Positions 1 to 7,738 are shown, numbered from the stretch's first letter. The stretch: 64,000 nt of DNA from Actinomadura sp. NAK00032 (GCF_013364275.1 NZ_CP054932.1:3472001-3536000); one strand, 5' to 3'. The notes: generated from the letters alone by a model not told the origin. Numbers and translations are program-made.

Positions 1-449
1 AGGTGCACATGTACGCCGACACGGTCACCCCGTCGATGGAGCGGGCGATCGACGAGACCAACCGGCGCCGCGCCAAGCAGCAGGCCTACAACACCGAGCA
101 CGGCATCGAGCCGACGGCGCTCCGCAAGCGCATCGCCGACATCCTCGACTCCCTGGCCCGCGAGGACGCCGACACCGAGACCCTCATCGGCGGCGGCGGG
201 CGCCAGCAGTCCCGCGGCAAGGCGCCCGTCCCCGGCCTCGCCTCCCGCACGAAGGAGGTCGGCCGGCACGCCGCCGACCTGGTCGGCGAGCGCCCCCGCG
301 AGGAGCTGGAGGCGCTCATCGAGCAGATGACCGACCAGATGCACCAGGCCGCCACCGACCTGCAGTTCGAGCTCGCCGCCCGCCTCCGCGACGAGATCAA
401 GGAGCTCAAACGCGAACTCCGCGACATGCGCGAGGCCGGCGTCAAGTAG
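1..449 (+). CDS. uvrB: UvrABC system protein B, C-terminal part (5' end outside window)
   Basis: UvrB is the damage-verification helicase of nucleotide excision repair and works with UvrA and UvrC in the cytoplasm. The frame is open from the window edge. It begins with the conserved UvrB segment YADTVTPSM..AIDETNRRR and then the region before the C-terminal UVR domain. The last ~40 residues (ELEALIEQMTDQMHQAA.. to the end) form the UVR helical hairpin that contacts UvrC. About 148 codons are visible, so most of the protein lies upstream. The segment is characteristic enough to be sure of the family. Confidence 0.95.
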   Translation, partial: VHMYADTVTPSMERAIDETNRRRAKQQAYNTEHGIEPTALRKRIADILDSLAREDADTETLIGGGGRQQSRGKAPVPGLASRTKEVGRHAADLVGERPREELEALIEQMTDQMHQAATDLQFELAARLRDEIKELKRELRDMREAGVK

Positions 450-531
450 CCGGCCCCGGCCCGCCCGGCCCGCCCGGCCCGCCGGAGTGGCGACCGGCGG
501 GCGGGGCATGGGCGCGCGGGCCGGGGCCGGC
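449..531. terminator. Long-range inverted repeat between convergent uvrB and GNAT genes
   Basis: Perfect 13-bp arms (449-461 and 519-531) are separated by 57 nt of GC-rich, CCCGGCC-repeated sequence. The repeat fills the gap between two convergent genes, where a bidirectional terminator is expected. There is no T-run. Confidence 0.45.
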
Positions 532-538
532 CGCCGGG

Positions 539-1372
539 TCAGGTGAAGGAGAGGATGACGCGGTCCTCGACGGGGCGGTAGCCGATGCGGCGGTAGACGC
601 CGTTGCTCGTCGGGTTGGCGAGGTCGGTGAACAGCACGACGTCCCCGGCCCCCGCGTCCAGCGCCGCCCGGGTCGCGGCCGCGGTGACGGCCGCGCCGTA
701 GCCGCGGCGGCGGTGCCCGGCGGGCGTGTAGACGGGCGCGATCCGGGCGACGCCCCCGGCCGCCGCCGTGCGGCCCGCCATCGCCACCGGCCGCCCGCCG
801 TCCTCCCACAGCGTGATGAGGCCGTCGGCGAGCCTGCCCAGCAGCACCGCCGGGTTCGGGTCGCCGTGCCCGCCGGCGTCCCGGTGGAAGGCCGCGGACC
901 AGTCCGCCACCAGACCGCGGTCGGCGTCGCCGCCGGTGCGGGGAGCGCCGCCGGGCGCCGGGTCGGGCGGTTCGAGCCGGTCCAGCCGGTGGAGCCGCTG
1001 CCGCATCGTGACCCGCCCCGGCGCCCCGGTGCGGCGCGTCCACGCGGCCGCGAACGCCGCCGCCGCCTCCGGCGTGCCGTTGACGGCCCCGACCACCGGG
1101 TCGCGCTGCGCCAGCACGTCGGCCAGCTCCCGCGCGGCCCGCTCCGGCATCGCGCTCAGGAGCGGCGGATAGCGGTCCGTCGTCCACAGGCACGTGGCCG
1201 CGACGTCCGCGCCCTCCGTCCACCACCCGAACAGCGCGTGCGGGTAGAGGTCGCGGTGCCGCATGGACTCGGTCAGGGTCAGCGTCACGGTGTTGCGGAC
1301 GGGGTCGCCCCGCAGGAAGCCTCCCGCCCGGCCGGTGAACTCCTCGTGATCGTCGCTCAGCGTCCATCCCAT
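539..1372 (-). CDS. GNAT-family N-acetyltransferase downstream of the lasso genes
   Basis: The predicted 277-residue enzyme would transfer an acetyl group from acetyl-CoA; the acceptor is unknown. The C-terminal half carries the GNAT core: a VARIAPVYTPAGHRRRGYGAA segment with the pyrophosphate-binding R/Q-x-x-G-x-G/A loop, then VVLFTDLANPTSNGVYRRIGY. The N-terminal half resembles actinobacterial two-domain GNATs. The start is the ATG of MGWTLSDD at 1372; the frame stays open upstream but looks non-coding. The gene lies 65 bp behind lasso gene B2 on the same strand, so co-transcription and tailoring of the peptide (which has a lysine) are possible. However, similar GNATs are common outside lasso clusters. 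Confidence 0.8.
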   Translation of the reverse strand: MGWTLSDDHEEFTGRAGGFLRGDPVRNTVTLTLTESMRHRDLYPHALFGWWTEGADVAATCLWTTDRYPPLLSAMPERAARELADVLAQRDPVVGAVNGTPEAAAAFAAAWTRRTGAPGRVTMRQRLHRLDRLEPPDPAPGGAPRTGGDADRGLVADWSAAFHRDAGGHGDPNPAVLLGRLADGLITLWEDGGRPVAMAGRTAAAGGVARIAPVYTPAGHRRRGYGAAVTAAATRAALDAGAGDVVLFTDLANPTSNGVYRRIGYRPVEDRVILSFT

Positions 1373-1437
1373 GGTCGAGCATGGGCACTCCCGGCCCCTG
1401 CCCGCACCCCATTTTCCGAGGCGCCGAAACACCGGGC

Positions 1438-1878
1438 TCACCGGGCGCGGCGTTCCGCGCCCGGCGGCGGGACGGTGATCAGCGGGGCGAGGTAGCCGGC
1501 CGGGACGTCCTCCCCGACGGGCGCCCCCTCCGCCTCCACCCAGGCGTGCGCGCCGAACGGCGGCAGCGTCCGGACGCCGGCGCACCAGGTGGGCCATCCG
1601 CCGCCCATCCGGCAGAGCAGGACGGTCGCCAGCGAGCGCGGCAGGCAGCCGCGCGGGCCGAGGCAGGCGAGGCTCACGGCGCGCACCGCGTCCCGCGCCG
1701 CCAGCGCGTGGTCGCGGCTCACCGGCCGGGCGCCCCGGCGCAGGACGCCGAGCACCGCCCGGAGGCGGCCGGGCGGCAGCAGTGCCAGCAGCCGGGCCAG
1801 CAGGACCGCGACCCGGGCCGCGGCGCGCCGCGCCGGCGGCACCCCGGTGGGGCGGTGCAGCGCGGCCGGGACCGTCAC
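1438..1878 (-). CDS. Lasso peptide leader peptidase (B2, transglutaminase-like)
   Basis: B2 proteins cleave the leader from the lasso precursor, acting with the RRE protein B1, so that the cyclase can close the ring. The 146-residue sequence has the cysteine-protease triad region of the family: Cys78 in CLPRSLA, His111 in HAWVEAEG, and acidic residues just after. The N-terminal ~70 residues are helical. A GTG start at 1878 overlaps the B1 stop as GTGA, which indicates translational coupling. Order and spacing with B1, C and A support the assignment. Length is normal for a split B2. Confidence 0.92.
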   Translation of the reverse strand: MTVPAALHRPTGVPPARRAAARVAVLLARLLALLPPGRLRAVLGVLRRGARPVSRDHALAARDAVRAVSLACLGPRGCLPRSLATVLLCRMGGGWPTWCAGVRTLPPFGAHAWVEAEGAPVGEDVPAGYLAPLITVPPPGAERRAR

Positions 1879-2132
1879 GGCGCCACCAGCCGGGCCTCGC
1901 GCAGCCGCTCGACCAGCGCCGCCACGTCCGCCAGCGCCCGCGCCGGGTCGACATCGAACTCCTCGGCGAGGGCCGCGGCGGCCCCCGCGGCGCCGCGCCC
2001 CTCCGCCAGCAGCCGCAGCACCCGCGCCGCGGTCGGGTTGAGCTGCCAGTAGTCCCCGCTGCCCTCGTCGAGCAGCACCGTCCCGTACCCGGTGTCGGCG
2101 GTGGACACGCCGGGGCGCAGCCGCAGGGTCAT
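1875..2132 (-). CDS. Lasso peptide RRE / PqqD-like protein (B1)
   Basis: This 85-residue protein belongs to the PqqD-like RiPP recognition element family. It binds the precursor leader and presents it to the B2 peptidase. Family hallmarks are visible: a TGYGTVLLDEGSGDYWQLNPTA beta segment, then the winged-helix part with ARVLRLLAEG and the ALADVAALVERLREARLV helix. The ATG at 2132 shares one base with the stop of the cyclase gene (TGATG), and its stop overlaps the B2 start. The leader of the precursor at 4109 has the YxxP motif that such proteins recognise. Confidence 0.92.
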   Translation of the reverse strand: MTLRLRPGVSTADTGYGTVLLDEGSGDYWQLNPTAARVLRLLAEGRGAAGAAAALAEEFDVDPARALADVAALVERLREARLVAP

Positions 2133-3982
2133 CAGGTCTCCTTCACTGAGGGGGCGGAGGCCGCCGCGCGGCGGCCGCCGTCCAGGGTCCGCAGCCACAC
2201 CTCGCAGCCGACGGTGGAGTAGAGGATCGCCTCGCGGAGCGCGGGGGTGGCCGGGCGGGACGCCAGGTCGCGCAGCCGGGCCGCGTCGACGAGCCCGAGC
2301 CGGGCGAGCCGCGAGTCCTCCCACAGCGCCATCAGGTCGGCGCGGTGCACGCGCAGCCCGTCGGCGGCGTCCATGGACGCCTCCGCCTTGGTCGACCGGG
2401 TGAGGCAGGCGTCCGGGACGGTCCCGCGCATCGCCGCTACCAGCAGCGGCTTGTACCGCCACGGGGTGACGCGCTCCTCCGGGCGGACGCCGAGGCAGAC
2501 CTCGACCACCCGGTCGTCCAGGAACGGGGACGCCGTCGGCAGCCCGGCGCGGGCGCTCATCCGCTCCCACTGCCGGACGATGCGGGCGCAGGCCCGGATG
2601 GCGTGCAGGTCGGCGTGCCGGCCCCGGTCGGGCGCGAGCGGCTCGGCGGCGCGGGCGGCGTCCCGCAGCACGTCCGCCGCCATGCGCTCGGCGTCCGGGG
2701 TGACCCAGCCGAACAGCCGGGGCGGGTCGTCCCAGCCGAGCGCGCCGGTCACGGGCGGGGCGGGCGGGCGGCGCAGCCCGGCGGCCGCGTCCGCGAGCCA
2801 GCGGCGGTACGGGCGGGCGTCGGCCAGCGCCGCCGCCAGCGGGCCGAGCGGCCAGTCGAACAGCGCCCGGAAGCCGCGCAGCCGCGGCAGGGCGAGCCGC
2901 GGCCGGCGGCGCAGCAGCCCGTGGTAGTGGGCCTCGGAGCACCAGGCGACGTGGTCGCCGCCGATGCCGGTCAGGTGCAGCCGGCTGCCCTTCGCCAGCA
3001 GCCGGGGGACGTGGCTGAGGACCCGCGCCCGGTCCATCATCCCGATGGACGGCTCGTCGAGGGCGTCGTCGATCTCCAGGAGCCCCGCGTACACCAGCGG
3101 CGACTCCTCGGCGGGCCACACCGCGTGCTCGACGCCGGGCAGGCGGGCGGCGGCGCGGCGCGCCCACTCCAGGTCCTCGTCGGCCGGGTCCCGGCCGGGC
3201 CAGGTGCCCGCGACGACCCGCGCCTCGCCGCGCGCGGCGAGGAAGCACACCGAGGTGGAGTCGAGGCCGCCGGACAGGTCGCAGCTCACCGTCCCGCCGC
3301 CCGCCGTGCGCGCGTCGACGGCCGCGGTGAGCGCGTCCGCGAGGCCGGCGGCGCCCGCGGCCAGGGAGCGCTCCGCCTCGGGCGGCGTCCACCAGCGGCG
3401 CACCCGGGCGCCGCCGTCCGGCTCCAGGTTCAGTTGCGAGCCCGGCTCCACGGCGGTGAGGCCGCGCCACATCGGCGTGTGCGGCAGCGGGTGCGGGAGC
3501 GGCCACAGCAGCCGCGCCGCGACCTGCCGTTCGTCGAGGTCCGCGCCCGCCAGCGCGGCGAGGACGTCGGCGCGGTCGGCGGCGACCGTCACGCCTGCGA
3601 CCTCGGCGTGGAACACCAGCCGCAGCCCGGCCGCGTCGCCCTGCACGCGGGTGCGGCCGTCCAGCGCGGCCACGAGGTGGAAGCTCCCGGGCAGTGTGCG
3701 GGCGAGCCCGTCCAGCCCGGTGAGGCCGGTGAGCCGCCCCGCCTCCCGGCGGAGCCGGTCGCCGGGGGCCGGGGTGCCGAGGACGGCGATCCGGGTGGCG
3801 CCGGCCTCCGCCGCGGTGACCGCGGCGGCGGTCCAGTTCCCGATGATCCAGGGCCGTCCGGAGGCGTACCGCAGCGTCCGGTCGTGGGGAATGGCCGAGG
3901 CCACGGCGAGGGCGGCCGCGTGGTCCGGCAGGACCACGAAGAACGCCTCGCCGCGACCCGGCATGCCGTTCGGTTCAGGCAT
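2132..3982 (-). CDS. Lasso cyclase (asparagine synthetase-like, C protein)
   Basis: The cyclase adenylates the side-chain carboxylate of an Asp or Glu in the core and forms the isopeptide bond with the freed N-terminus. The protein has ~616 residues. An N-terminal glutamine-amidotransferase-like domain lacks a catalytic Cys at position 2. It is followed by the ATP pyrophosphatase domain with the PP-loop SGGLDSTS near residue 237 and the conserved LTGIGGDHV segment. This is the usual architecture of McjC-type cyclases. I chose the ATG at 3982; an in-frame TTG at 3991 is possible. The gene starts 19 bp after the precursor stop and overlaps B1. Confidence 0.93.
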   Translation of the reverse strand: MPEPNGMPGRGEAFFVVLPDHAAALAVASAIPHDRTLRYASGRPWIIGNWTAAAVTAAEAGATRIAVLGTPAPGDRLRREAGRLTGLTGLDGLARTLPGSFHLVAALDGRTRVQGDAAGLRLVFHAEVAGVTVAADRADVLAALAGADLDERQVAARLLWPLPHPLPHTPMWRGLTAVEPGSQLNLEPDGGARVRRWWTPPEAERSLAAGAAGLADALTAAVDARTAGGGTVSCDLSGGLDSTSVCFLAARGEARVVAGTWPGRDPADEDLEWARRAAARLPGVEHAVWPAEESPLVYAGLLEIDDALDEPSIGMMDRARVLSHVPRLLAKGSRLHLTGIGGDHVAWCSEAHYHGLLRRRPRLALPRLRGFRALFDWPLGPLAAALADARPYRRWLADAAAGLRRPPAPPVTGALGWDDPPRLFGWVTPDAERMAADVLRDAARAAEPLAPDRGRHADLHAIRACARIVRQWERMSARAGLPTASPFLDDRVVEVCLGVRPEERVTPWRYKPLLVAAMRGTVPDACLTRSTKAEASMDAADGLRVHRADLMALWEDSRLARLGLVDAARLRDLASRPATPALREAILYSTVGCEVWLRTLDGGRRAAASAPSVKET

Positions 3983-4001
3983 GTGCGTCAAGGCGCCGTC
4001 G

Positions 4002-4109
4002 TCAGTTCTTGCTGAGCACGACGCGGTCGTTGCCGTGCCGGCCGAGCAGGCCGGTCACCTTGCGGAACGAGCCGGCCGCCACCAGGACGGGCGTTTCGTA
4101 CGGCTTCAT
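4002..4109 (-). CDS. Citrulassin-like lasso peptide precursor (A)
   Basis: A 35-codon gene directly upstream of the cyclase, with an AAGGAG ribosome site (4115-4120) 5 nt before the ATG. The leader has the lasso RRE motif: Tyr4, Pro7, Leu9, Gly13, Phe15, and Thr19 at position -2 before a Gly. The predicted core is LLGRHGNDRVVLSKN: Leu1 supplies the amine and Asp8 the carboxylate for an 8-residue ring, leaving a 7-residue tail with Arg9 just outside the ring. From memory, citrulassin A has core LLGLAGNDRLVLSKN, so this core differs at positions 4, 5 and 10. In citrulassins Arg9 can be converted to citrulline by a peptidylarginine deiminase encoded elsewhere; none is in this window. Confidence 0.93.
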   Translation of the reverse strand: MKPYETPVLVAAGSFRKVTGLLGRHGNDRVVLSKN

Positions 4110-4560
4110 CTTCTCTCCTTGTGCTGGGCCGTGCATTTCCTGGAGGAGCTCCCAATTCCGCCCTCGCGAAAGGCGAAACGAGCGGAGTATGGCACCGCTA
4201 ATGCGCGCCGCGCCACTTGGGCAATTCCTTCACCTGCGCTGACGCCGACGTGGCGAACGTGTCCGGAGAATCGGGCCAAAGTCGGATAAGTCGAGCGCGC
4301 TGCACGTGCATCTGACCGTCCGATAACGCGTGCGGGCTAGCCGGACCGACATTCTTCGATGGCTTTCCGGTACATCACAAGGTCTACCGCGCGCCAGGAA
4401 GATGGCATCGCCGGTGCGCATTTGCGCGCCGCGCGAGGGAAGGCCAATCTCCGCGTCCGGCGGCGGCGGCCGGCGGCCGGGAACGGCCGTCCCGCGGACG
4501 CGGGAATCGCCGCGCCCGCCATGCGGTGGCCGCGTGCGCCGCACCGGTAGCGTGACCGGC
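4110..4560. promoter_or_regulatory. Divergent intergenic region, lasso operon / ADP-ribosylglycohydrolase gene
   Basis: This 451-bp gap has lower GC than its surroundings. On the minus strand a CATACT hexamer (4186-4191) lies ~75 nt upstream of the precursor and could be its -10 element; I see no convincing -35. On the plus strand TAGCGT (4548-4553) ends 7 nt before the ATG at 4561. No further gene with a ribosome site is evident. Confidence 0.4.
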
Positions 4561-5673
4561 ATGACGGACAAGACCGGTGATCGGATGCTCGGCTGCCTTC
4601 TCGGCGGCGCGATCGGCGACGCGCTCGGACGCCCGGTCGAGGGCATGGCGCTCGCCGATATCCGCGCCGCGCACGGCCCGGCGGGCGTCACCGGGTTCGC
4701 GGGGCGGGGCGAGATCGGGGAGGCGACGCAGCTGGGCCTGCTGACCGCGCAGGCGGGCGTCCAGGCGTCCATCCGGGCCCGCGCGAGAGGCATCGGCGGC
4801 GCCTACTTCGGCCTCGTCCAGTCCAACTACCTCGCGTGGCTGGCGGCCCAGGGCGAGCCGCTCCCCGCGCAGGACCCGCACATGAGCGGCCCGGCCCTGC
4901 GGGATCCGGCGGTGACGGCGCGCCGCGGCGCGGGCCGCACGACCCTCGCCGCGCTCCGCGAGGCCGCGGAGCGCGGCAAGCCGGGGTGGCCGCTCGGCCG
5001 GGTGGACGAGCCGGTCAACGACTCCAAGGGCTGCGGCGGGACGATCCGCGCCGCGTCCGCGGGCTTCGGCTACCCGAACCGGGCGGCCATCTTCACGCGG
5101 GGGCAGGGCACGGCGGCCCTCACCCACGGCCACCCCTCGGGCCACCTTCCCGCCGGGGCCTTCGCCGTCGCCGTCTCCTCACTCGTCCACGGCGCGTCCC
5201 TCACCGACGCCGTGGAGCACGCCATGGCGGAGCTGCGCGAGCACCCCGGCCACGAGGAGACGACGGCCGCGCTGGAGCAGGCGGTCGGCCTGGTGCGGGG
5301 CGGTCCGCCGTCCGCCGCGCGGCTGGAGGGCCTCGGACGCGGCTTCACCGCGCCCGAGGCCCTGGCCATCGCCGTCTACGCGGCGCTGGCGGCGGAGGCG
5401 GCGGGCGGGTACCCGCTGGAGATCGTCCCGCGCGGGCTGCTGCTCGCCGTCAACCACTCCGGCGACAGCGACGCCACCGGCGCCGTCTGCGGCGGCCTCC
5501 TCGGCGCCCGGTACGGGGCGCGGGCCGTCCCCGAGCACTGGCGCGCCGGCGTCGAGGCGGCGGCGGTCATCGCCGAGCTGGCCCACGGCACGGCGGTCGA
5601 GTTCGGCCCCCGGCCGCCCGCCGACGCCTACGGCGAGCCCCCGATGGACTGGCACATGCGCTTCTACGCCTGA
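4561..5673 (+). CDS. ADP-ribosylglycohydrolase family protein with altered metal motif
   Basis: The family removes ADP-ribose from proteins or small molecules using two Mg2+ ions. The 370-residue protein keeps the overall pattern: GAIGDALG near residue 16, NDSKGCGGTIRAA, and SGDSDATGAVCGGLLGARYG from about residue 300, which matches the C-terminal D-x-D-x-T-G-A metal motif. The N-terminal motif, usually DDTQM with two Asp residues, reads GEATQL here (residues 53-58), so both acids are changed (D to E, D to A). Activity may be reduced or altered. The promoter is probably leaderless (TAGCGT 7 nt upstream). It is divergent from the lasso operon, and a functional link is unproven. Confidence 0.82.
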   Translation: MTDKTGDRMLGCLLGGAIGDALGRPVEGMALADIRAAHGPAGVTGFAGRGEIGEATQLGLLTAQAGVQASIRARARGIGGAYFGLVQSNYLAWLAAQGEPLPAQDPHMSGPALRDPAVTARRGAGRTTLAALREAAERGKPGWPLGRVDEPVNDSKGCGGTIRAASAGFGYPNRAAIFTRGQGTAALTHGHPSGHLPAGAFAVAVSSLVHGASLTDAVEHAMAELREHPGHEETTAALEQAVGLVRGGPPSAARLEGLGRGFTAPEALAIAVYAALAAEAAGGYPLEIVPRGLLLAVNHSGDSDATGAVCGGLLGARYGARAVPEHWRAGVEAAAVIAELAHGTAVEFGPRPPADAYGEPPMDWHMRFYA

Positions 5674-5725
5674 CGCCGACCGGGCCAGGCCGGGCCAGGC
5701 CGGGCCGGGCAAGGCCAGGCAAGGG
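5674..5725. repeat. Short GGGCCAGGCC tandem-like repeats between convergent genes
   Basis: The gap between the ADP-ribosylglycohydrolase-like gene and the response regulator is built of repeated CCGGGCCAGG units with slight variation. It is low-complexity spacer; no clear stem with a T-run is seen. Confidence 0.4.
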
Positions 5726-6385
5726 TCAGGCGGTGCGCGGGGCGACGAGCCCGGACTCGTAGGCGAATACGACGAGCTGCGCGCGGTCCCGCGCGCCCAG
5801 TTTGATCATCGCCCGGCTGACGTGCGTCTTCGCGGTGGTCGGGCTGATCACCATGTGCCCGGCGATCTCGTCGTTGGACAGCCCGCGCGCCACCAGCGCG
5901 GTGACCTCCCGCTCCCGGTTGGTCAGCACGCCGAGCGCGCCGGGCTCGGGCCCGGGGCGGCGCGCGACGTACTCGCCGATCAGCCGGCGGGTGATCGCGG
6001 GGGACAGCAGCGCGTCGCCGCGGGCCGCGACCCGGACGCCCTGCACCAGGTCGGCGGGCTCGGTGTCCTTCACCATGAAGCCGCAGGCGCCGGCGCGCAG
6101 CGCGTTGAAGACGTACTCGTCGAGGCCGTAGTTGGTGAGGATCACGACGTGCACGCCGGCCAGCCGCTCGTCGGCGGCGATCAGCCGGGTCGCCTCGATG
6201 CCGTCCATCACCGGCATCTGGACGTCGACGAGGGCGACGTCGGGCCGGTGCTCGGCGGCGAGCGCGACGCCCCGCTCGCCGTCGGCGGCCTCGGCGACCA
6301 CCTCGATGTCGTCCTCGATCTCCAGCAGGGCCCGGAAGCCGCCGCGGATGAGCGCCTGGTCGTCCACGAGCAGCACGCGGATCAC
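5726..6385 (-). CDS. NarL/LuxR-family response regulator
   Basis: A 219-residue two-component transcription factor. The N-terminal receiver domain has VDD acidic residues, phospho-acceptor Asp54 in VALVDVQMPVMDG, and the KDT lysine. The C-terminal LuxR-type helix-turn-helix begins at LTNREREVTALVARGLSNDEIA. The GTG start at 6385 overlaps the kinase stop as GTGA, so kinase and regulator are translated together. The likely target is the divergent MFS exporter and/or its own operon, given the palindrome at 7578-7595 in the shared intergenic region. Confidence 0.93.
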   Translation of the reverse strand: MIRVLLVDDQALIRGGFRALLEIEDDIEVVAEAADGERGVALAAEHRPDVALVDVQMPVMDGIEATRLIAADERLAGVHVVILTNYGLDEYVFNALRAGACGFMVKDTEPADLVQGVRVAARGDALLSPAITRRLIGEYVARRPGPEPGALGVLTNREREVTALVARGLSNDEIAGHMVISPTTAKTHVSRAMIKLGARDRAQLVVFAYESGLVAPRTA

Positions 6386-7518
6386 GCCGGCTCTCCCAGC
6401 GGGAGCTCGGCGCAGACGGTGAAGCCGCCCCCGGGACGGGGCTCGGCGCGCAGCCGGCCGCCGAGCGCGGCGACCCGCTCGCGCATGCCGAGCAGGCCGG
6501 TGCCGGGGACGGGCGGCGCCTGCGGGTCGGCCTTGCCGTCGTCGTCGACGCGCACCACCAGGCCGCCGTCGGCGTAGTCGATGCGCACGGCGGCGGCCGC
6601 GGCGCCGGCGTGCCGGGAGACGTTGGTGAGCGCCTCCTGGACGATCCGGTACGCGGCCCGGTCCACCTCGTCCGGCAGGTCGCGGCGGGTGCCGGAGATC
6701 GTCACGGTGGCCGGGAGCCCGGTGGAGCGGGCGCGCTCCACCAGGTCGTCCAGCCGGTCGAGGCCGCTGGCGGCGGCGTCGGCGGCGCCCTTGTCGCGCA
6801 GCACCTCCAGGGTGGCGCGCAGCTCGCGCATCGCGTCGCCGCTGGCCTCCTGGATCGCCACCAGCGCGGGCGGGACGTCCTCGCCGCGCCGCCGCGCGAC
6901 GTGCACGGCCACCCCGGCCTGCACCTTGATGATCGAGATGCTGTGGGTGAGGGAGTCGTGCAGCTCCCGGGCGATCCGCAGCCGCTCCTCGCCGGCCCGG
7001 CGCAGCGCCGCCTCGTCGCGGGTCCGCTCGGCCTCGGCGGCGCGCTGCTCGACCTCCTCCAGGTACGCCTGCCGGTGCCGGGTGACCGTCGCGACCACGC
7101 CGGCCGCGACGAACCAGCCGAGCAGCAGCGAGGTGTCCTCCAGGTCGTCGATCAGGCCGCCGCCGCCGGGCAGGCTGACCGCGAGGCCGGCGCCGAGGAA
7201 GGCCGCGCCCGCGAGCGCCGGGGCCGCCCGGTGGCCGGCCCGCACCGCCGCGAAGACCGACACCAGCACCGGGAACACGGGCGAGGGGCCCGGCTGGACG
7301 TGCACCGTGACCGCGAGCATGCAGACCGTGCTGACCAGCAGCGCCGCCAGGGGCGCCCGCCGCCACGCGACGAGCGCCAGGCAGCCGGCGAGGGCGAGCG
7401 CGATGTCCGCGGGCCCCGCGTCCGGCGCGGCCGCGACGAAGACCACCGGCAGGACGGCCACCGCCGCGGCGAGCAGGCCGTCCTGGGCGAGCGGCCGCCA
7501 CCCGTCCAAGAACCTCAT
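6382..7518 (-). CDS. DesK/NarX-type sensor histidine kinase
   Basis: This 378-residue membrane kinase has several N-terminal transmembrane segments (about residues 15-145) with little extracellular loop. A linker coiled coil (AYLEEVEQRAAEAERTRDEA) leads to a HisKA_3 domain with His187 in ELHDSLTHS. The HATPase domain has its N box at EALTNVSRHAG and a GTGLLGMRERV ATP-lid motif. The short loops suggest it senses a membrane or lipophilic signal, which suits a neighbouring drug exporter. TAATCT (7525-7530) ends 6 nt before the ATG, so the mRNA is probably leaderless. Confidence 0.93.
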   Translation of the reverse strand: MRFLDGWRPLAQDGLLAAAVAVLPVVFVAAAPDAGPADIALALAGCLALVAWRRAPLAALLVSTVCMLAVTVHVQPGPSPVFPVLVSVFAAVRAGHRAAPALAGAAFLGAGLAVSLPGGGGLIDDLEDTSLLLGWFVAAGVVATVTRHRQAYLEEVEQRAAEAERTRDEAALRRAGEERLRIARELHDSLTHSISIIKVQAGVAVHVARRRGEDVPPALVAIQEASGDAMRELRATLEVLRDKGAADAAASGLDRLDDLVERARSTGLPATVTISGTRRDLPDEVDRAAYRIVQEALTNVSRHAGAAAAAVRIDYADGGLVVRVDDDGKADPQAPPVPGTGLLGMRERVAALGGRLRAEPRPGGGFTVCAELPLGEPA

Positions 7519-7577
7519 CTGCGTAGATTAAGGCGCTCTTCCGGCGCAGCGCCTCCGCCGCACGTCGCAGAACCGGG

Positions 7578-7595
7578 CTACTCCCGGGGAAGTAG
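7578..7595. promoter_or_regulatory. Palindrome CTACTCCCGGGGAAGTAG in the kinase/MFS divergent region
   Basis: An 18-bp imperfect palindrome (8 of 9 pairs match) lies 60 bp upstream of the kinase start and ~157 bp upstream of the MFS start. NarL-type regulators bind such dyads, so it is a candidate operator for the adjacent response regulator. Confidence 0.5.
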
Positions 7596-7684
7596 GCCGG
7601 CGGTTCCTGCTCCCCGGGTGCCGGACGAAGGAGTCTTCCCCGGCAGGACGACCGCGGACCGCCCCGGAAACGACGATGTCCGGC

Positions 7685-7738
7685 ATGCGCACGAGTCAAC
7701 GAAGGCATCCCCGCGCGGCCCGAGGCGGGCCGCGATGA
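7685..7738 (+). CDS. Putative 17-codon upstream ORF coupled to the MFS gene
   Basis: An ATG at 7685 opens a 17-residue, arginine-rich peptide (MRTSQRRHPRAARGGPR). Its TGA at 7736-7738 overlaps the MFS ATG as ATGA. A GACGAT hexamer (7672-7677) ends 7 nt before the ATG, the same geometry as other apparently leaderless genes here. No good ribosome site precedes the MFS ATG, so MFS translation may depend on ribosomes finishing this ORF. Coding status is inferred from position only. Confidence 0.4.
   Translation: MRTSQRRHPRAARGGPR

Noticed and set aside
539..1954. 471-codon minus-strand frame as one acetyltransferase
   Set aside because: The part before the ATG at 1372 is antisense or out of frame to the lasso B2 and B1 genes and lacks similarity to GNAT proteins.
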